Shown: one piece after another, positions 22,303 to 34,990 of the stretch
Numbering within the stretch: the first letter of the stretch is position 1
Layout of the letters: each line of letters begins with the position of its first letter
Assembly (NCBI GenBank): GCA_020091685.1
Contig: CM034607.1
Span: 23,125,253 to 23,189,252 of the forward strand
Direction of reading: 5' to 3'
Source: Lutjanus erythropterus
Taxonomy: Eukaryota; Chordata; Actinopteri; Lutjaniformes; Lutjanidae
Length of the DNA: 64,000 nt
Made by a program: the position numbers and the translations under genes
Notes under the pieces: generated by a model
Database searches by the model: none
Told to the model about the DNA's origin: nothing
Seen by the model: the letters and a program-made list of their open reading frames with translations, nothing else

Positions 22303-23305
22303 CTGGTGGAAACGAGAGAAAAGACGAGGAGAAGGTGAGACGAAAGGTCAATGATGAAGATACTCTACTCATGCTCTTTTATTACTAATTCTGATTCCTA
22401 TTAGCTTCTACAAAGTGGTTGATCATCCTCCTGGAGTCCATGCAAATAAAAAAAAAAACAACAAAAAACAAAGCACCATAATCAGATTACAGATGCATTT
22501 GGTAAAAATTATTTGCAGGATTTTAAAATGCCTCTTAAAATAAAGAATGATATACTACCATCTGACTTCACAACTCTGGTCTCAGTGGAAAACCAGTTAA
22601 TCTTACAATCTTTCCAAATTCCTATCATGGTTTCTAGTGAAAAAAACACTTCACTGTTGAAAATTTAGTCTTTAAATCAGAACAGAGGAACAACAACACT
22701 ATGATCCATCACCAGCTCAATATCTAATTTAAAGAAACAATTTCAAGAAAGATATTTTAGGAAATATGTTGGGACTGTAGGTGGTGATGCTGGTGGCCAG
22801 GATGGTGTTTGGATTAATTTATTAAGTACATTTTTAAAGTAACTCTCCTGTATAAGAGTGTATAACAAAGAGGATATCGTGTGAAGGAGGATGGAGACTT
22901 GGGGTTGTGGTTGTTAAATGCGGTCAGGCAGAATTTTAGTGTTTGAAAGAACAAGACAAGTAGAAGAAGAAGTAAGCAAGAGGACCGAAGAGTGAAAAGT
23001 TTGGGGGGAAGCGATGGAATCCCACAAAATCATAAAATCGATTAAAACAGAGGAGGAGAGGTGGGTGGGGCCCAAGTGAGGGTGACACGAGGACAACGCA
23101 GCCAGAGAAGAAGAAGAAGACGGGAGGAGCGACAGTGTCAATAAACAGCAACAAAACACGGGGACATTTTCAAGATCAATACACACTATTGTCTTTGTTC
23201 CATCAGAATCATCAATATCTGCTGCTGATGTATCAACAATATGGGTTTGTGCGGTTCATTGATCGCTGAGAGAGGATGCTTTCTCTCTGTTCCTCCCTCC
23301 CTGTC

Positions 23306-23333
23306 TCTCACTCACTCACTCACTCACTCACTC
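23306..23333. repeat. CTCA tetranucleotide repeat
   Basis: Seven copies of CTCA, between a C/T-rich stretch and GC-rich sequence. Confidence 0.9.
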
Positions 23334-24015
23334 CCCTCCCGGTATAATGCGCGGCATGTTTTCCCTAACGGGCGGATGAGAACGCTAGAAGCTTCTTTTT
23401 CACGGTGCAGTGGAACATGAGGGAAAGTGATGAAACCATTGTTGCTCTTTCATCCCTTGTCATGATAGCTCCATTTCCCCAGCACTGAAGCCTCGGGAGG
23501 AACACGTTCAAAACCAAGCCCTTTTCCTCTGCTCGCCGCTCTTCTCACTCTGTGCGTGTGTGTGTGTTTGAGAGGGTGTCTATGAGTGTTTGTAAGTAAG
23601 CCTGCAACACACTGTGCGTAACAGCGTCCGCGCACGAGTGTGAAAGAGACCGACAGTGTCTATGTGTGTGTATATGAGTGTGCATCTGCAATGAAGTATG
23701 TTTGGGAGTGTGCATGTGCATGTGCGCACCCCACTGGTGACTCTGTGTGGACCTATTGGAGAACAAACTGTGCAGACACAGCCTGTCAGAATCGCTCTGC
23801 TTGTCTACTCGCTGCATTCACAACACAGCTAGCTCTCTCTCTCTCCTCCCTCTGCCACTCGATATGCAAACCTCATGTGATCCTCGCCTGAGTTTCACCT
23901 CAGCACAAAAAGGAAGAAACTGAGTGGAATGCTGAGATTGGTGGTGGAAGATGCACTCTAATTGCATAGGTTGCATAGGTTTTTTGCACTGGTTTTCATC
24001 TCTCAGGCTGTATAC

Positions 24016-24637
24016 CAGAGGTTCTCAAAGTTATGGTGAAGGAGTGTCAATTTAGGAATCCAGCATATGATCGAGGACCGTAAAGGAAAAACCATGAACC
24101 TGTTGAAGGATTTGTGATAGTGCTTATAATGGGGTTTAACATGAAAGCACTGAATTCACTGTTTGCTGACGAGACAGATCACTTTATCTGTGGCCCCTGA
24201 GGTCTGACAAAGTAAGGCTTGATCCATTTTTCCTGAAACCTCCTCTTCTCAACCATAAAGCGTTTTTTTTCTTCCCCTTATGGCTTTTTCATCTCAATTA
24301 AACTGCTGAGTTGTCCACCAAAATGCAGAACTAGCGTTGGGCTGGCACTGAACTATGTTGTAAAGAAAACCAAATTTTGAGGATGGTTAAAAGATGTTGC
24401 TGAGGCACCTGTGAAAATCACATCTTAAGTTAGCTATTGTTAGCAAAATGTTAGTTAACTGGCTAGCTAGCAGTTTGCTCTGTAGCAAATTTCCTTGACA
24501 TCTTGACTAGGAAGTGAAAGTGTTAAAATGGATCATAAATGATTAAAATATAATGCATGCATTTCATGTCACCGGGGCCACATAAAATGTTTCAGAGGGC
24601 CACCACTGGCCTGCGGGCTGCACTTTGACAACCTCTG
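24016..24637. mobile_element. non-autonomous hAT-like element with TIRs and 8-bp TSD
   Basis: The left end CAGAGGTTCTCAAAG and the reverse complement of the right end, CAGAGGTTGTCAAAG, match at 14 of 15 positions. They have the CAG-start form of hAT (Charlie-type) termini. The element is 622 bp and is flanked by CTGTATAC (24008-24015) and CTGTAGAC (24638-24645), an 8-bp target-site duplication with one mismatch. No transposase frame is visible inside, so it would have been mobilised in trans. Confidence 0.85.
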
Positions 24638-24887
24638 CTGTAGACAATCGCCTTATCTTACTGGTGAATTCTGTGGCTGTATGAATCCTGAAAGGAGTGC
24701 CTGCAGAACTGATCAGGCCTGAAAAAGGCACTAACTACTTCATTTTTCAAAGCAGTCAAAATTAAATATTTATAATCAGTAACCACCAGTAAGTAAGTAA
24801 GTGTTGTGTAGCTAAACTGACAGAACTTATGTTAGCTGGATAATATAAGAGGTGATATGATATATCTGACACAACACTTTAAATGCT

Positions 24888-24912
24888 GTTTAATAATAAT
24901 AATAATAATAAT
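24888..24912. repeat. AAT trinucleotide repeat
   Basis: (TAA)n, about eight copies. Confidence 0.9.
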
Positions 24913-25904
24913 GAAAATGGGAAAGATTTAGCACGTCAAAATGTACCTCAGATTAGCCTTGACTCGATTTAGAAGTACAAAATATAACATCATATATAAC
25001 ATCAGGCTAAATGAAAAGTAGTGTTAGATCAGCATATAATCAGATTTCTCTCTCATTCTAAATTGCACAAATACTATTAATTCTGAAACATGTTTCTTTA
25101 TGTGTGCATATTATACTAATAACTCAAAGTGAACGACTAGCAACATTAATGTTGGTTACATTTTGTCTGCGGTCTGAAACAACATTAGAGAAGGCTTTTA
25201 GTAGTAAAATTGACATTAATTTCATGGTCCAACAGTTTGTGTCAACAACTATATGAAAAAATACCACAAAAGTGCCTTCTTTGATGCCCCTATGACATAT
25301 AAAACTGAGTGCAAACTGGATGCCCTTCCAGTGGAGAAAACTCTTTGCCCTACTGAAACTGCCTGACCTCTATGTGCCTTTAAATGGTTAAATAGCTAAT
25401 AGTTCCCTGTGTGTTTTCATTACAGAGGTGTGCTGGTTTTTGTACTTTAAATCACATAATAAAACAGTTTTAATCTAAATCAGGGATTGGAACTGTTTCA
25501 CCATAAATGCATCACGACTTTTGGCTCGCTGGCGTCCCACTGCATGCAACTGCCACCCTTTTTATTTGTACCCCTGCCCCTCAGACAGCCTGAGCTGGCC
25601 AATACTTGTAGAGTTCAACCTTGGTGAATTTAAACCGGCAAAGTTGCTACCTGAACCAACAGTATAGTGTTGGCAGGTGATGGTCACTCCCCTGCATTCA
25701 CACCTGTGTGGATGTGCCCTATAGCTGGTGCAACATAAAGCACACCCCTTACTCACTAGTACTGAGAAATACTCCAATGCAAAACTAACAGCAATAAGTA
25801 TTCAAACTGATCTCATCTCTTATCTGTTTTGTGTGGAAAATCTGAACCTGCAAATGAGCTTCATGTGGCTTATCATTTATTCACCCACTCACTGTATGTA
25901 ATTG

Positions 25905-25996
25905 TATATAATTTGTTTTTGTGAGCAGCATAAAGGGGACAACTACACAACCCAGTGCTGTAAACTGACAAATAAATGAACCTTGTAATCTTGCAA
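25905..25996 (+). mobile_element. LINE 3'-end fragment
   Basis: TTTGTTTTTGTGAGCAGCAT followed by AAAGGGGAC and, after a spacer, GACAAATAAATGAACCTTG. The same phrases recur at 61300-61377. The shared 3' portion ending in AATAAATGAACCTTG suggests the tail of one LINE family. Confidence 0.55.
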
Positions 25997-26147
25997 CTGG
26001 TGTCTATAGCTGTCACATAAATGCAGACGTGCAAAAAGCCCAATATTTCTCTGCGAAATGTACTGAAGCTGAAGTTTAGAGTAGCAAAAAATGACAATAC
26101 CTAGTACTTAGTTCCGTTTCACCACTGGCTGTGACGGACAAAAAAAG

Positions 26148-26420
26148 AAAAAAGGAGGGGGGAGGAAATGAGGAGACAGACAGAAAAGACTGCGTGAGGA
26201 CAGGACGGGGGATGATTAAGGAGAGAGCTGATGGAGGTCATGAGGAAGACGCGAGTGAGGAGAGACGGACAGGGAGAGGGAGGGGACAGAATTAGAGAGA
26301 CGAGGGCTGAGGGACACACGGGGAGAGAGCGAGAGAAGACAAAGAGGCAGGAAGATGAAGAGAGGAGGCGAGGAGGGAAGGAGGAAAGAGAAAGAGAAGA
26401 GCGAGAGGGAAGCAGCAGGA
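26148..26420. repeat. purine-rich stretch
   Basis: The + strand is mostly A and G (GGAGGGGGGAGGAAATG, GAGAGAGCGAGAGAAGAC, AGGAAAGAGAAAGAGAAG). The long minus-strand Ser/Leu-rich open frame over it is a composition artefact. Confidence 0.8.
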
Positions 26421-29007
26421 GCTGTGGGCTACCTGTTACCGATTCAGCCTCTGACAATGCCTTTATAATGGGAAAGGGAGAGCAACGGAAAGGCTTAATT
26501 CACAGACGTGTCAGGGAGAGTTAAGCCGATTTGTGATTTCGATTTTCTGTGTTTGTGAGACTGAGTGTCTGTGAGAGAGTGGGTTTTAGTGTGTGTGTGT
26601 GTGTGTGCGCGGGTGACTGTCGCGTTGTGTGTCTGTCCACGGAGAGAAAATGAGAAAGAGACTGACACAAATAGACAATATATGTTTTTGATTTGTCCTC
26701 TGTGAGGGAAAGACGGAGAAAGAACAAGATAATGGATGCTACAGACCTGTTCCAAATGTATGAGATGATGCTTACAGATCTCCTCAATGTATGCATATAT
26801 TTTGGTGTGTGTGTGTGTGTGTGTCCCTGTGTGTGTGTATGTGAAAAAACCCATCTTGGTTAAGATGGTATTGATCCTGCTCTAGACAGGAGACAGATGA
26901 TATCAGCCCCCCTGGTTGTTAAATAGGCTGATACACACTCAACGACCGGAGACAATGTACAGTAAATAAGAAATCTTGTAAAAAACCTTACAGCCAGCCG
27001 TGTTTTTTAATGGACGCTCATTACAAGTAAATAGCAACACTCAGACTGATGGAGCGCCGATCGCTATCAGCTGATATTCATTACTTGGTCTTCAGAGTTG
27101 CCGATCAGAAATAACAATTGTAAAATGGGTAAGGCAAATACATAAATGTCACACAGATAGTGAGAGTTTTTACTGCCCGATCTGTTACAGCTGAAGGATC
27201 TCCACCGTGTGAAGTGCTTTACATTCCTGTCGAGCCCTACATAGACTCGAGATGCAGGCAGGCAGCACGGTTCCGTTTGAAGTATCGAGCTTAAAATCGA
27301 GATGGAATGAAAAATGTCTTTTTAACCCTTTTAAGGTTACATCCCTGAGCATACTGCACGCTTATTTATCACTACATGCTTAAAAACACAAACAACAAAA
27401 TGCACTGCTTTGTGTTTCTAGCAAAATTGTGCAAAATCCGTTCATTTTTCCTTCCTGTTACAACAAAATAAAACACGCTAGTACCGACCAATTTCAAACA
27501 ATAATGTCATGATTTCCACCTGTCAATCAATCTCTAGCAGTGCAGAGGCAGAGCACCAAGGCCGATTCATCAGTTAGCTCATAAGAAACAGTATGGCATG
27601 ACGGTACGTCTCCCAAGATGCTGACCCTCTCAAACCTTTGCCTCATCAAGTCTTTAGAATCCAATGGAAATGCAGCCACAACGTGTTGAAGGAACCTTTT
27701 AGTTCCTTGACAAGTAGTTTCTGCAACTAAAAGTTCTGTGCACTTTTTCAGTGACCACTGAAGAACAGTGGAAGGATCCCACCGTTTGTGTCAGCACCAC
27801 AAGAACTCGGAACGATCGTTCTCAGAACGCCATTTTGAGCGACTTTTTAGCTCCTTTAGCACAAGAGGAACCTTTGAGCGGCGTAAGCGTACGATGACGA
27901 AGAAATCTTTGCTCAAAGTAAACAAAACAAACAAATTGACTAGCAGTGTATCAGTTTAGAGTGAAAAAATAAAATCATAACGACACCTTACAAACGAGGA
28001 AAACTTTTTTTTACAGGATGTCTTCTGCGGAAGCTCTGTGTTAAATCCTGTAAATCAGATTGTCTGATTCTGATGAATTTAAAACTGTGATCAGTATCTG
28101 CCCTAAAAAAATGGATCAGAGCATCTCCGCAGCTGAACATTTTGCTCATCTCTATTGCTGCTGCAGGTTATAATATCCAACATTATTGCCTATCTACACT
28201 GTTGCTTCAAACAGTGCTGATATATCACTACCTTCAGGCAGTGGCAATGCCCTCGCTCTGACTGAAAACAGCCTGAGGCCACTCAGCGAACCTCACACAC
28301 TGATCCTCATCTCGCAGGCCATGATGTTTCAATATTGGCCAGACGGCATCTGGTTATTGAAACCAGCGTTGTCCACTGTTCAGAGTCGGACACATAAAAT
28401 CACTAAAATTCAGATGAAAAAAAATAAGAATTGGGCATGAATGTTGTTTTCTTGACAGGTGAAATATGAAATTTTGGTGAAAAAAAAAAAAAAGCCGCAG
28501 AGGCACATTAAAAGCCTCAAGAACGTCAAACAATGACCGAGGCTGTATTCCCGAGTCTTCCACTAAAACAAAGCATCACTTGTGTCGTCCACATGAAAGA
28601 AGAGCCGTGCTTGACTCAACACATTCCTCTGTGTGTTTGACAGTTGGTTTCTCCATGTGAGGTTCTGCGGTTTGGATGCTGATGCTTATGTGTGTGTTGT
28701 TCAGTTTTGTGTTGGGGTAAATGTGACACACACACACACACACACTGCAGGATACTTGCAGAGGTGCTGCAGCTCCACACCACAGGATTTAAGTATTGCA
28801 TAGATATTTCTCCATCTCTAGTGAAACACACACACAGACTAATCTTATTCAGTCAGTCATTATTGGTCTGGAAAGCCTGGTGTTACAGAACATCTGCTGA
28901 TGATTGACTGGTAACTGTATACGGTAGAAAATGCCAGGGACCCCTAATACTACAGGCTTGCCCACCTGAAGGGTATAAACTGCAGGCAGTGAAACTGTAT
29001 CCACAGC

Positions 29008-29112
29008 AGAGGTGGCAGCACATTCTTTACTCAAGTAGAAGTACAGATACTTGTGTAAAAAAGAAGTAAAAGTAAAAGGACTCATTCAACTGTTTTACTC
29101 AAGTAAGAAGTG
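29008..29112. repeat. teleost interspersed repeat fragment (CAGAGGTGG type)
   Basis: CAGAGGTGGCAGCACATTC, then TTTACTCAAGTAGAAGTACA and GTAAAAGTAAAAGGAC, is the recognisable start of a fish hAT-like repeat. Only this end is clear. Confidence 0.55.
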
Positions 29113-30486
29113 AAAAGTACAGGCTATGAAATGTAGTCAAAATATAAATTTCCACTGGCTGGTTCTGTGCGAAGCCAACTGAACTACACCTTTTCACTGT
29201 GGTCTGACTTGTTACGTCTTGTCCATAACGTCGTTTCCATTTTGTTATGTCTGTCACGCGTGATATGCACTGATGGATACACCAAGGAGTCGTTTCTTCT
29301 CTGTGTTACTGTTAGGACTGAGTATCGATCAAAGATTTTCCATACCGATACCTTGCCTATGATACAGATTTCTAAACTTACTTACTTTTTTCTACACCAA
29401 TTTCATAAACTCTGCCTAACTCCTGCAATAAAACCTTTAAAAACCTGGTAAATGGTGGGGTAGGTATTACCATGATGTTATCATGACGTTGGCACTAAAA
29501 GGGTCTGTATTCTTTCGTCTCTCATCTATACTTATATATTCCTACATGACCTGAATGTGTGTGTAGGTGCTCCTATTTATCTTGTTATGTATCGCTGCTC
29601 TAAGACTTAAAATGGCGACCCATAGCTTCGCCTCAACTGTGGCCACAGTATCCAGATGGCCTAAGGCACTTTTCTATTTGGGTAAGCCCCAAAAAGGGAG
29701 ACTGCATCCCGGGTCTTTCACTCTAATCCACAGCGTGAATCCCTCCTTGGGGCTAACAGACTACCAGGGCTGCCCTACTATTACCAACACAGACTGTCTA
29801 CAACACACAGCGTGTCACAGACTCAAGGCAAGAGGGCGAACTGCTCATTTTACCCAACAGAAGAGAGCAGAGAAAAAGTAGTACACTGATGAATAACAAT
29901 GAACGATGCCTCACAATTTGACATTGATGCAGATTGCAGTTTACTGTGGCCTTCGCCATCATGTTTGAATTTGAAATCTCATTTTTTTAAGGGTGCTGAA
30001 AAGCTTAATTGCAAACACGACAAGAACCTATGGGGAAAAGTGGGATCATTACTGTGGAAATCAAGCAGCTGAGGGGCCACGTTAATGTATGTTAACAGAT
30101 TAACATGTGGAGGCAGATACTGATGAAAGATTTTTCACCTCTGGCAAAGATGCTTGTCCTCCACAATGAAATGAAAACAAAAATGATGATGGATCGGTCG
30201 CCTTCCACTTATCGATTCATTTGTCTGTCAATCAAGTGCAATACGTTGGATTACGTTGATTGAATTACAATAACTTGTTAAATAAAATCTTAGTGCTGAA
30301 ATCAGCTTTTTCAAAAATAATCAAGCTGGACAAGAGGTGCTGCAGGCTACAATAACAGGTCACAATACAATATGGGGACATATGTCCATAATGGGCCATT
30401 ATTGATACTGTTCATGGCAGGGCAGCTGCTTTGTTGTGCACAAATAAGTATGAGCATGTCTGTGAGTAAAAGAGAGATCCAAAGTA

Positions 30487-31015
30487 TTATAAACCCAATT
30501 CTAAAAAAGTTGGGACATTGTGTTAAACAAAGAAAACAGAATACAATGATTTGCAAATCATTTTTGAATTGTATTCAATTGAATACAGTACAAAGAGAAG
30601 ATATTTGTTCAAACTGATGACCTTTATTGTTTTTCATAAATATACACTCATTCTGAATTTCATGCCTGCAGCATGTTTCAATAAAGTTCGGACAGAGGCA
30701 ATAAAAGACTGGGAAAAATGTGGAATGCACTTTGGAAAACTACTTTCTGCAAATGCAAGTTAAAAGTCTACAATGCAAAGTGAAAGCCAACAACATCCAG
30801 AAAGACTGCCCACGTCCCTGAGGACGGAGATAATCTGAGACCGACTGATGCAAAGTGTTAAAGTGTGCTGTGGCCTGACAAGTCCACATTTTAGTCCATT
30901 ATTTTCAGAAATCATGGATGTCCTCTGGGCTAAAGAGGAAAAGGACAATCCAGATCGTTAGCAGAGCTAACTTCGAAAGCCAGCATCCCAGCTTTGGGGG
31001 TCGGGGTTGTAATTT
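30487..31015 (+). mobile_element. decayed Tc1/mariner-type DNA transposon
   Basis: The left part, CCCAATTCTAAAAAAGTTGG followed by GACA, and the later ATGATTTGCAAATCATTTTT are hallmarks of a widespread teleost repeat. From about 30865 the + strand encodes relics of a Tc1-like transposase: a WPDKSTF-type stretch (from WSDEST), FRNHG and RGKGQS (from AKEEKDHP). The middle is shortened relative to a full element, and stops and frameshifts interrupt the frame, so it is inactive. No right terminal repeat was identified. Confidence 0.72.
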
Positions 31016-31604
31016 GATTCCTATCATGACTGTGTATGAGTTAAAATGCTCATAGCGACGAGGCTTTTATCAAAAAGAAACAATTAACTTGTCCTCATTG
31101 AGGAGGACAAGATATTTGGATGGATTTGAAGTGTGTGTCTGAGCGTGTGTGTGTGCATGTGTGCGTGCACGAGAGAGGATAAGGATGCTAGATGAAGCAT
31201 GTAACAGTATTTGTCATGTCTTCATGGGAGGTCCATTCCTCTCCACGCTCAGATAAACCGCTCTCTGACTGCCTTTTGTAGACAAATGGATCATTTCACA
31301 CACAAGGATCTCTCCAGAATATTTACTCTATTTACAAAAGCAAAAAAGATTAGAAATCCAATTAAAAAAGCACAGCGAGCTAATAAAGCCTGTCCACCAA
31401 AGCATATCAGCTTTTGTCTCAAAATGTAGTTTTGCCACTATCGCACAATTTTTCGGGGTAATATCCAAAAGCTTATAGTGAAAATGCAGCAGCTCAATCT
31501 CTCTGTCAGTCACCCTGTGGCACTGCAACAATATCTCTCTTATATGAATGAAACTTTAACCCCAAACAGACGATTTTTTGCTGGCACCGGCACAGTAGCT
31601 GCAG

Positions 31605-31760
31605 TTGTACTCTGAAAGGGCAGCGGAGAACAGAGAGACAGAGAGGCAGGAGGGACAGAGGGAGACAGAAACAGGGAGACATGAGAGCGAGACGTACAGA
31701 AAGAAGTGGAGAGGGACGAAAAGACAGAGAGGGGAGAGAAAGAGCGGCGAGAGCAGCTCA
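31605..31760. repeat. purine-rich stretch
   Basis: GA-rich on the + strand (AGAGAGACAGAGAGGCAGGA). It lies immediately left of a unique block at 31770-32060. Confidence 0.8.
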
Positions 31761-31769
31761 AGGACGACT

Positions 31770-32060
31770 GTAGCCCCATCTCAAATTCTGCCTCGCCAGT
31801 CAAATCCATGAGACCGACATAATGTTCCCCTTCGGAATCCACGAAGCGTTTTTCATGTCAAGCGGGGAGATGGGTATCACACAGTGCACCGATTCACCTC
31901 CATCCGATGAGGGCAGATAGTTATGGTTCAATTCTAAGAGGCCCAGCAAGCGTCTATTCAAAGCCGAAGCCAGGGAGAACTGGCCGGGGTGCAACGGAGA
32001 GGAATTCAATAATTCACCTCCAGTATGTAAGGGCCAATGCACTCCAGCAAATACACACTT
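31770..32060. promoter_or_regulatory. candidate conserved noncoding element (intronic)
   Basis: A block of unique sequence of even composition (CCATCTCAAATTCTGCC ... GAATTCAATAATTCACC) between a purine tract and a microsatellite-like region. A minus-strand frame of 89 codons runs through it but has no splice context or family match. Inference only. Confidence 0.3.
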
Positions 32061-32571
32061 GAAGCACATACAGTTCTCGCACAGTGAGGAAGAAGGGGGG
32101 GGAAAAAAAAGAGGATGGATAAGTCATGGGGAAAGACAGCAATGCTGCGCTTGGCTGGCACTGCAGCTACACCGGCACTGTCTGGCAGTGTGAAGTGAAT
32201 TTGAGAGTCTGTGTGTGTGATTGATGATCTGTACGTAAGTGAGATTTACCATCAGGAGTGTTTTTCTGCCCTAAAACAGTATGTCTGGGTTGCACCAACA
32301 AAGATTAATTTCATCCAAGATTAGTTCTTATCAGAGTTTAGCAAAACTAAGTTTAAAATGAGTAAATTTGTACCACTGAAAACTAATCTCTGTTTAGTAA
32401 ATCCAGGTTCAGTGATGTAAACCAAAATTAAGTGTAATGCGTTTAATCAATATGGAGATAATTGCCTAATCAAATTTAAATATATAAATAAATGAATGAA
32501 CAAAAAATAGTAAGTATAAAAGAGAGGAACTTTCGGCTGCTCTGTATTTCTTAACAATATATTAGCCTATA

Positions 32572-32775
32572 TTCTTTGCTAGCTAGCTAAAAAGTTAACA
32601 TCGTAGTCATAGTTTGCTTACACTGTTTCCTAGCTAGCTAAAAAGTTAAAAAAAAATCTATATTGTTTGCTAGCTAGCTAAAAAGTAAAAAAAAAAATCT
32701 ATATTTTTTGCTAGCTAGCTAAAAAGTCAACAAAAAGTTAAAGTGTTTGCTAGCTAGCTAAAAAGTTGGTTAGCC
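32572..32775. repeat. tandem repeat, 5 units of about 40 bp with GCTAGCTAGCTAAAAAGT
   Basis: The motif starts at 32578, 32629, 32669, 32710 and 32749, so spacing is 51, 40, 41 and 39 bp. Most units also carry an A-run and TCTATATT(G/T)TTT. The CTAGCTAG core is palindromic. Confidence 0.92.
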
Positions 32776-34589
32776 TAGTTAGCCTACTCATTAAAGAGAG
32801 AATTATTTTGCTCATTTCACCTCAAAAAGGCAGGTATTTTAAAGGTTAAAACTCCTAAAGTGCAAGTTTAAAGTTAATACTGGATCACAGTTTGTTGCAA
32901 ACAAATTAAATTGAATCCATGTTTAGAGTAAAAACTGAGAAAAGTGTAAAGAGAGGTTTAAATTTAATCTTTCTTAACTTCTAAACTATTTTAAAGTTTG
33001 GTGCAAAACAAATTCAAATAAAATAATAATTTAATCAGGTTTAAAAATTAATCCTTGTTGGTGCAACCCAGCCTTCATGTGTTCATGCAGCTGTGTGTGA
33101 GCTACATGTAAGTGTCTGTCGTCTGGGGCCTTTACTTCTTCACTTTTCTCCCCCCTCCACTGTACAAGGTCTGCTGACTTGTGTTCAGCACTGACCAAAA
33201 AACAGAGCACCAAAGGCAAGCGCGGTCATGCTGTTCTGACATCCCATGCCTAACTGCCAAACAGAGCACCGCATTAGAGGATCTGAGAGACAGTATGAAA
33301 GACGAAGAGGAAGGGAAGACAGATGATAAACAGAGCAAAAAAGGAAGACGAACAACGTCTGGGAGAACACGCTGCAGCCTCATTTAGCTGTCCACCTCAA
33401 AAAACACTGTCACTTTCTATCAAGTTCCACGTTGCCGAGTGCATCTCACCCGTTAATTGGGGATAAACAAATTTTGAAAACCGTTCTCTCCTCACTCTCT
33501 CTGTCTTACGGCTAACAAAGTGCCGACTCCTCTGCGGGATGAAGTCCAGTTTCGTATGGATGGACTTGTCAAACTTAATCTAGTCAGATAAAAACAAACA
33601 CCTTTGCCGAAGCGGTTCATGCTGCAATGCTCTCTGTTTACTGTGCAACAAGCAAACTCTCGGTCAAGTTTGTTCTCAGCTTCAACTTCAGTTTAATTGA
33701 CTGCCGTTCTATAGATCATCTGTTATTTTTAAAGAGTTTCTCCCAGTTGAAGTCCTACTTCAGGCGGATTCAGAAGGTGGCAGAATATCATCAGTCTTGT
33801 GCACGTACTGTAGCTGGATGCCAAGTTTGGACCTGAAAAAAAATTTCTTAATCTAAACACTGGAGAGAAAATTTCTCAGGCTGCGTCTGCAACAATCCCT
33901 ATTTACCCCACAGAGCACTACACTTATTGTCTGCCATTTTATTTGAGTGTGAAAATGTATTCAACAATGGAACGAAAGAGCTGTTCATGGCACGTTACAT
34001 CTAACCTTTTCTCTGATGTGTGATCAAGCAAATAGTCAATCCTGACATTGTTTCCCTTGTTAAAGCATTACCTCTATATTAGATACAATTGTGCTTGTTT
34101 AGTGATGGTATATTCCTGATTTTTTAATTTTATTTTTTGGCATTCTAATAAGAGAGGTTCAACATTTCATGGCAACCTCTACTGGTAAACTTCCCAGAGG
34201 TGGAAGTGAATGTGCTGGTGCATCCGTCCAATTCAAAACTTACCACAAGGAACTTTTATTTGATTGATTTTGGAGGCCCTGTGGACAAAAGTGGCACAGT
34301 TTCCAGCGTAATAACCACAAAAATTACTGTCAAAAATAAAATTATCTGAATAAAAATCTCCTCCTCCTACTTTTTACCTGGCTAACGTACTTCTCACTTG
34401 AACTTTGCCTTAGGAAATGTAAACACAGGCTTGTTTCATTTCATTTCGCTGAAAATCCAACCCGGTGGCAGGCAATAAGAATAACTACACAGAAATAGTC
34501 AGTCTTCTTGTGGATGGTCTTGTTTTCTTATGTAGGTCATAACTGAGGCACCAGTACTAAATTCAGACTGTAACCAGTTAAAAACTCCT

Positions 34590-34990
34590 TGTAGTATCTT
34601 TGAGTAAAAGTACAAAAGCATCAATAGATACACTTAAAGTATCATACATAGGTAACAGTGCTCATTACACAGAATGGTCCATTTTAGAATAACTTTATTA
34701 TATTATTGGATTTGAATTATTGATGCACTGATGTATACATTAAGTTAATGACTCCGCTGGTAAAGGCAGAGCTAATTTCAGCTACTTTAAATATGGTTGA
34801 ATTTTACCCTTATTAATCTGAATCTGTATAATAAACTGCAAGTATCAGATAAATTCAGTGGAGTAAAAAGTACAGTACTTTCCACTGCATTGTAGTGGAG
34901 TAGAAGTATTAAGTAACAGCAAATGGAAATACTCAAGTACCAGTATACCTTAAAATTGCGCTTAAGTGCAGTACTTTCACAGGAAGTTCT
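34590..34990. repeat. teleost interspersed repeat (TGAGTAAAAGTACAAAAGCA type)
   Basis: TGAGTAAAAGTACAAAAGCA, ATGTATACATTAAGTTAATG, AGTGGAGTAAAAAGTACAGT and AATACTCAAGTACCAGTATA follow in the order seen in a common fish repeat of the same general family as the fragment at 29008. Confidence 0.6.

Noticed and set aside
26119-26457. Ser/Leu/Pro-rich minus-strand frame
   Set aside because: A by-product of the purine-rich + strand.
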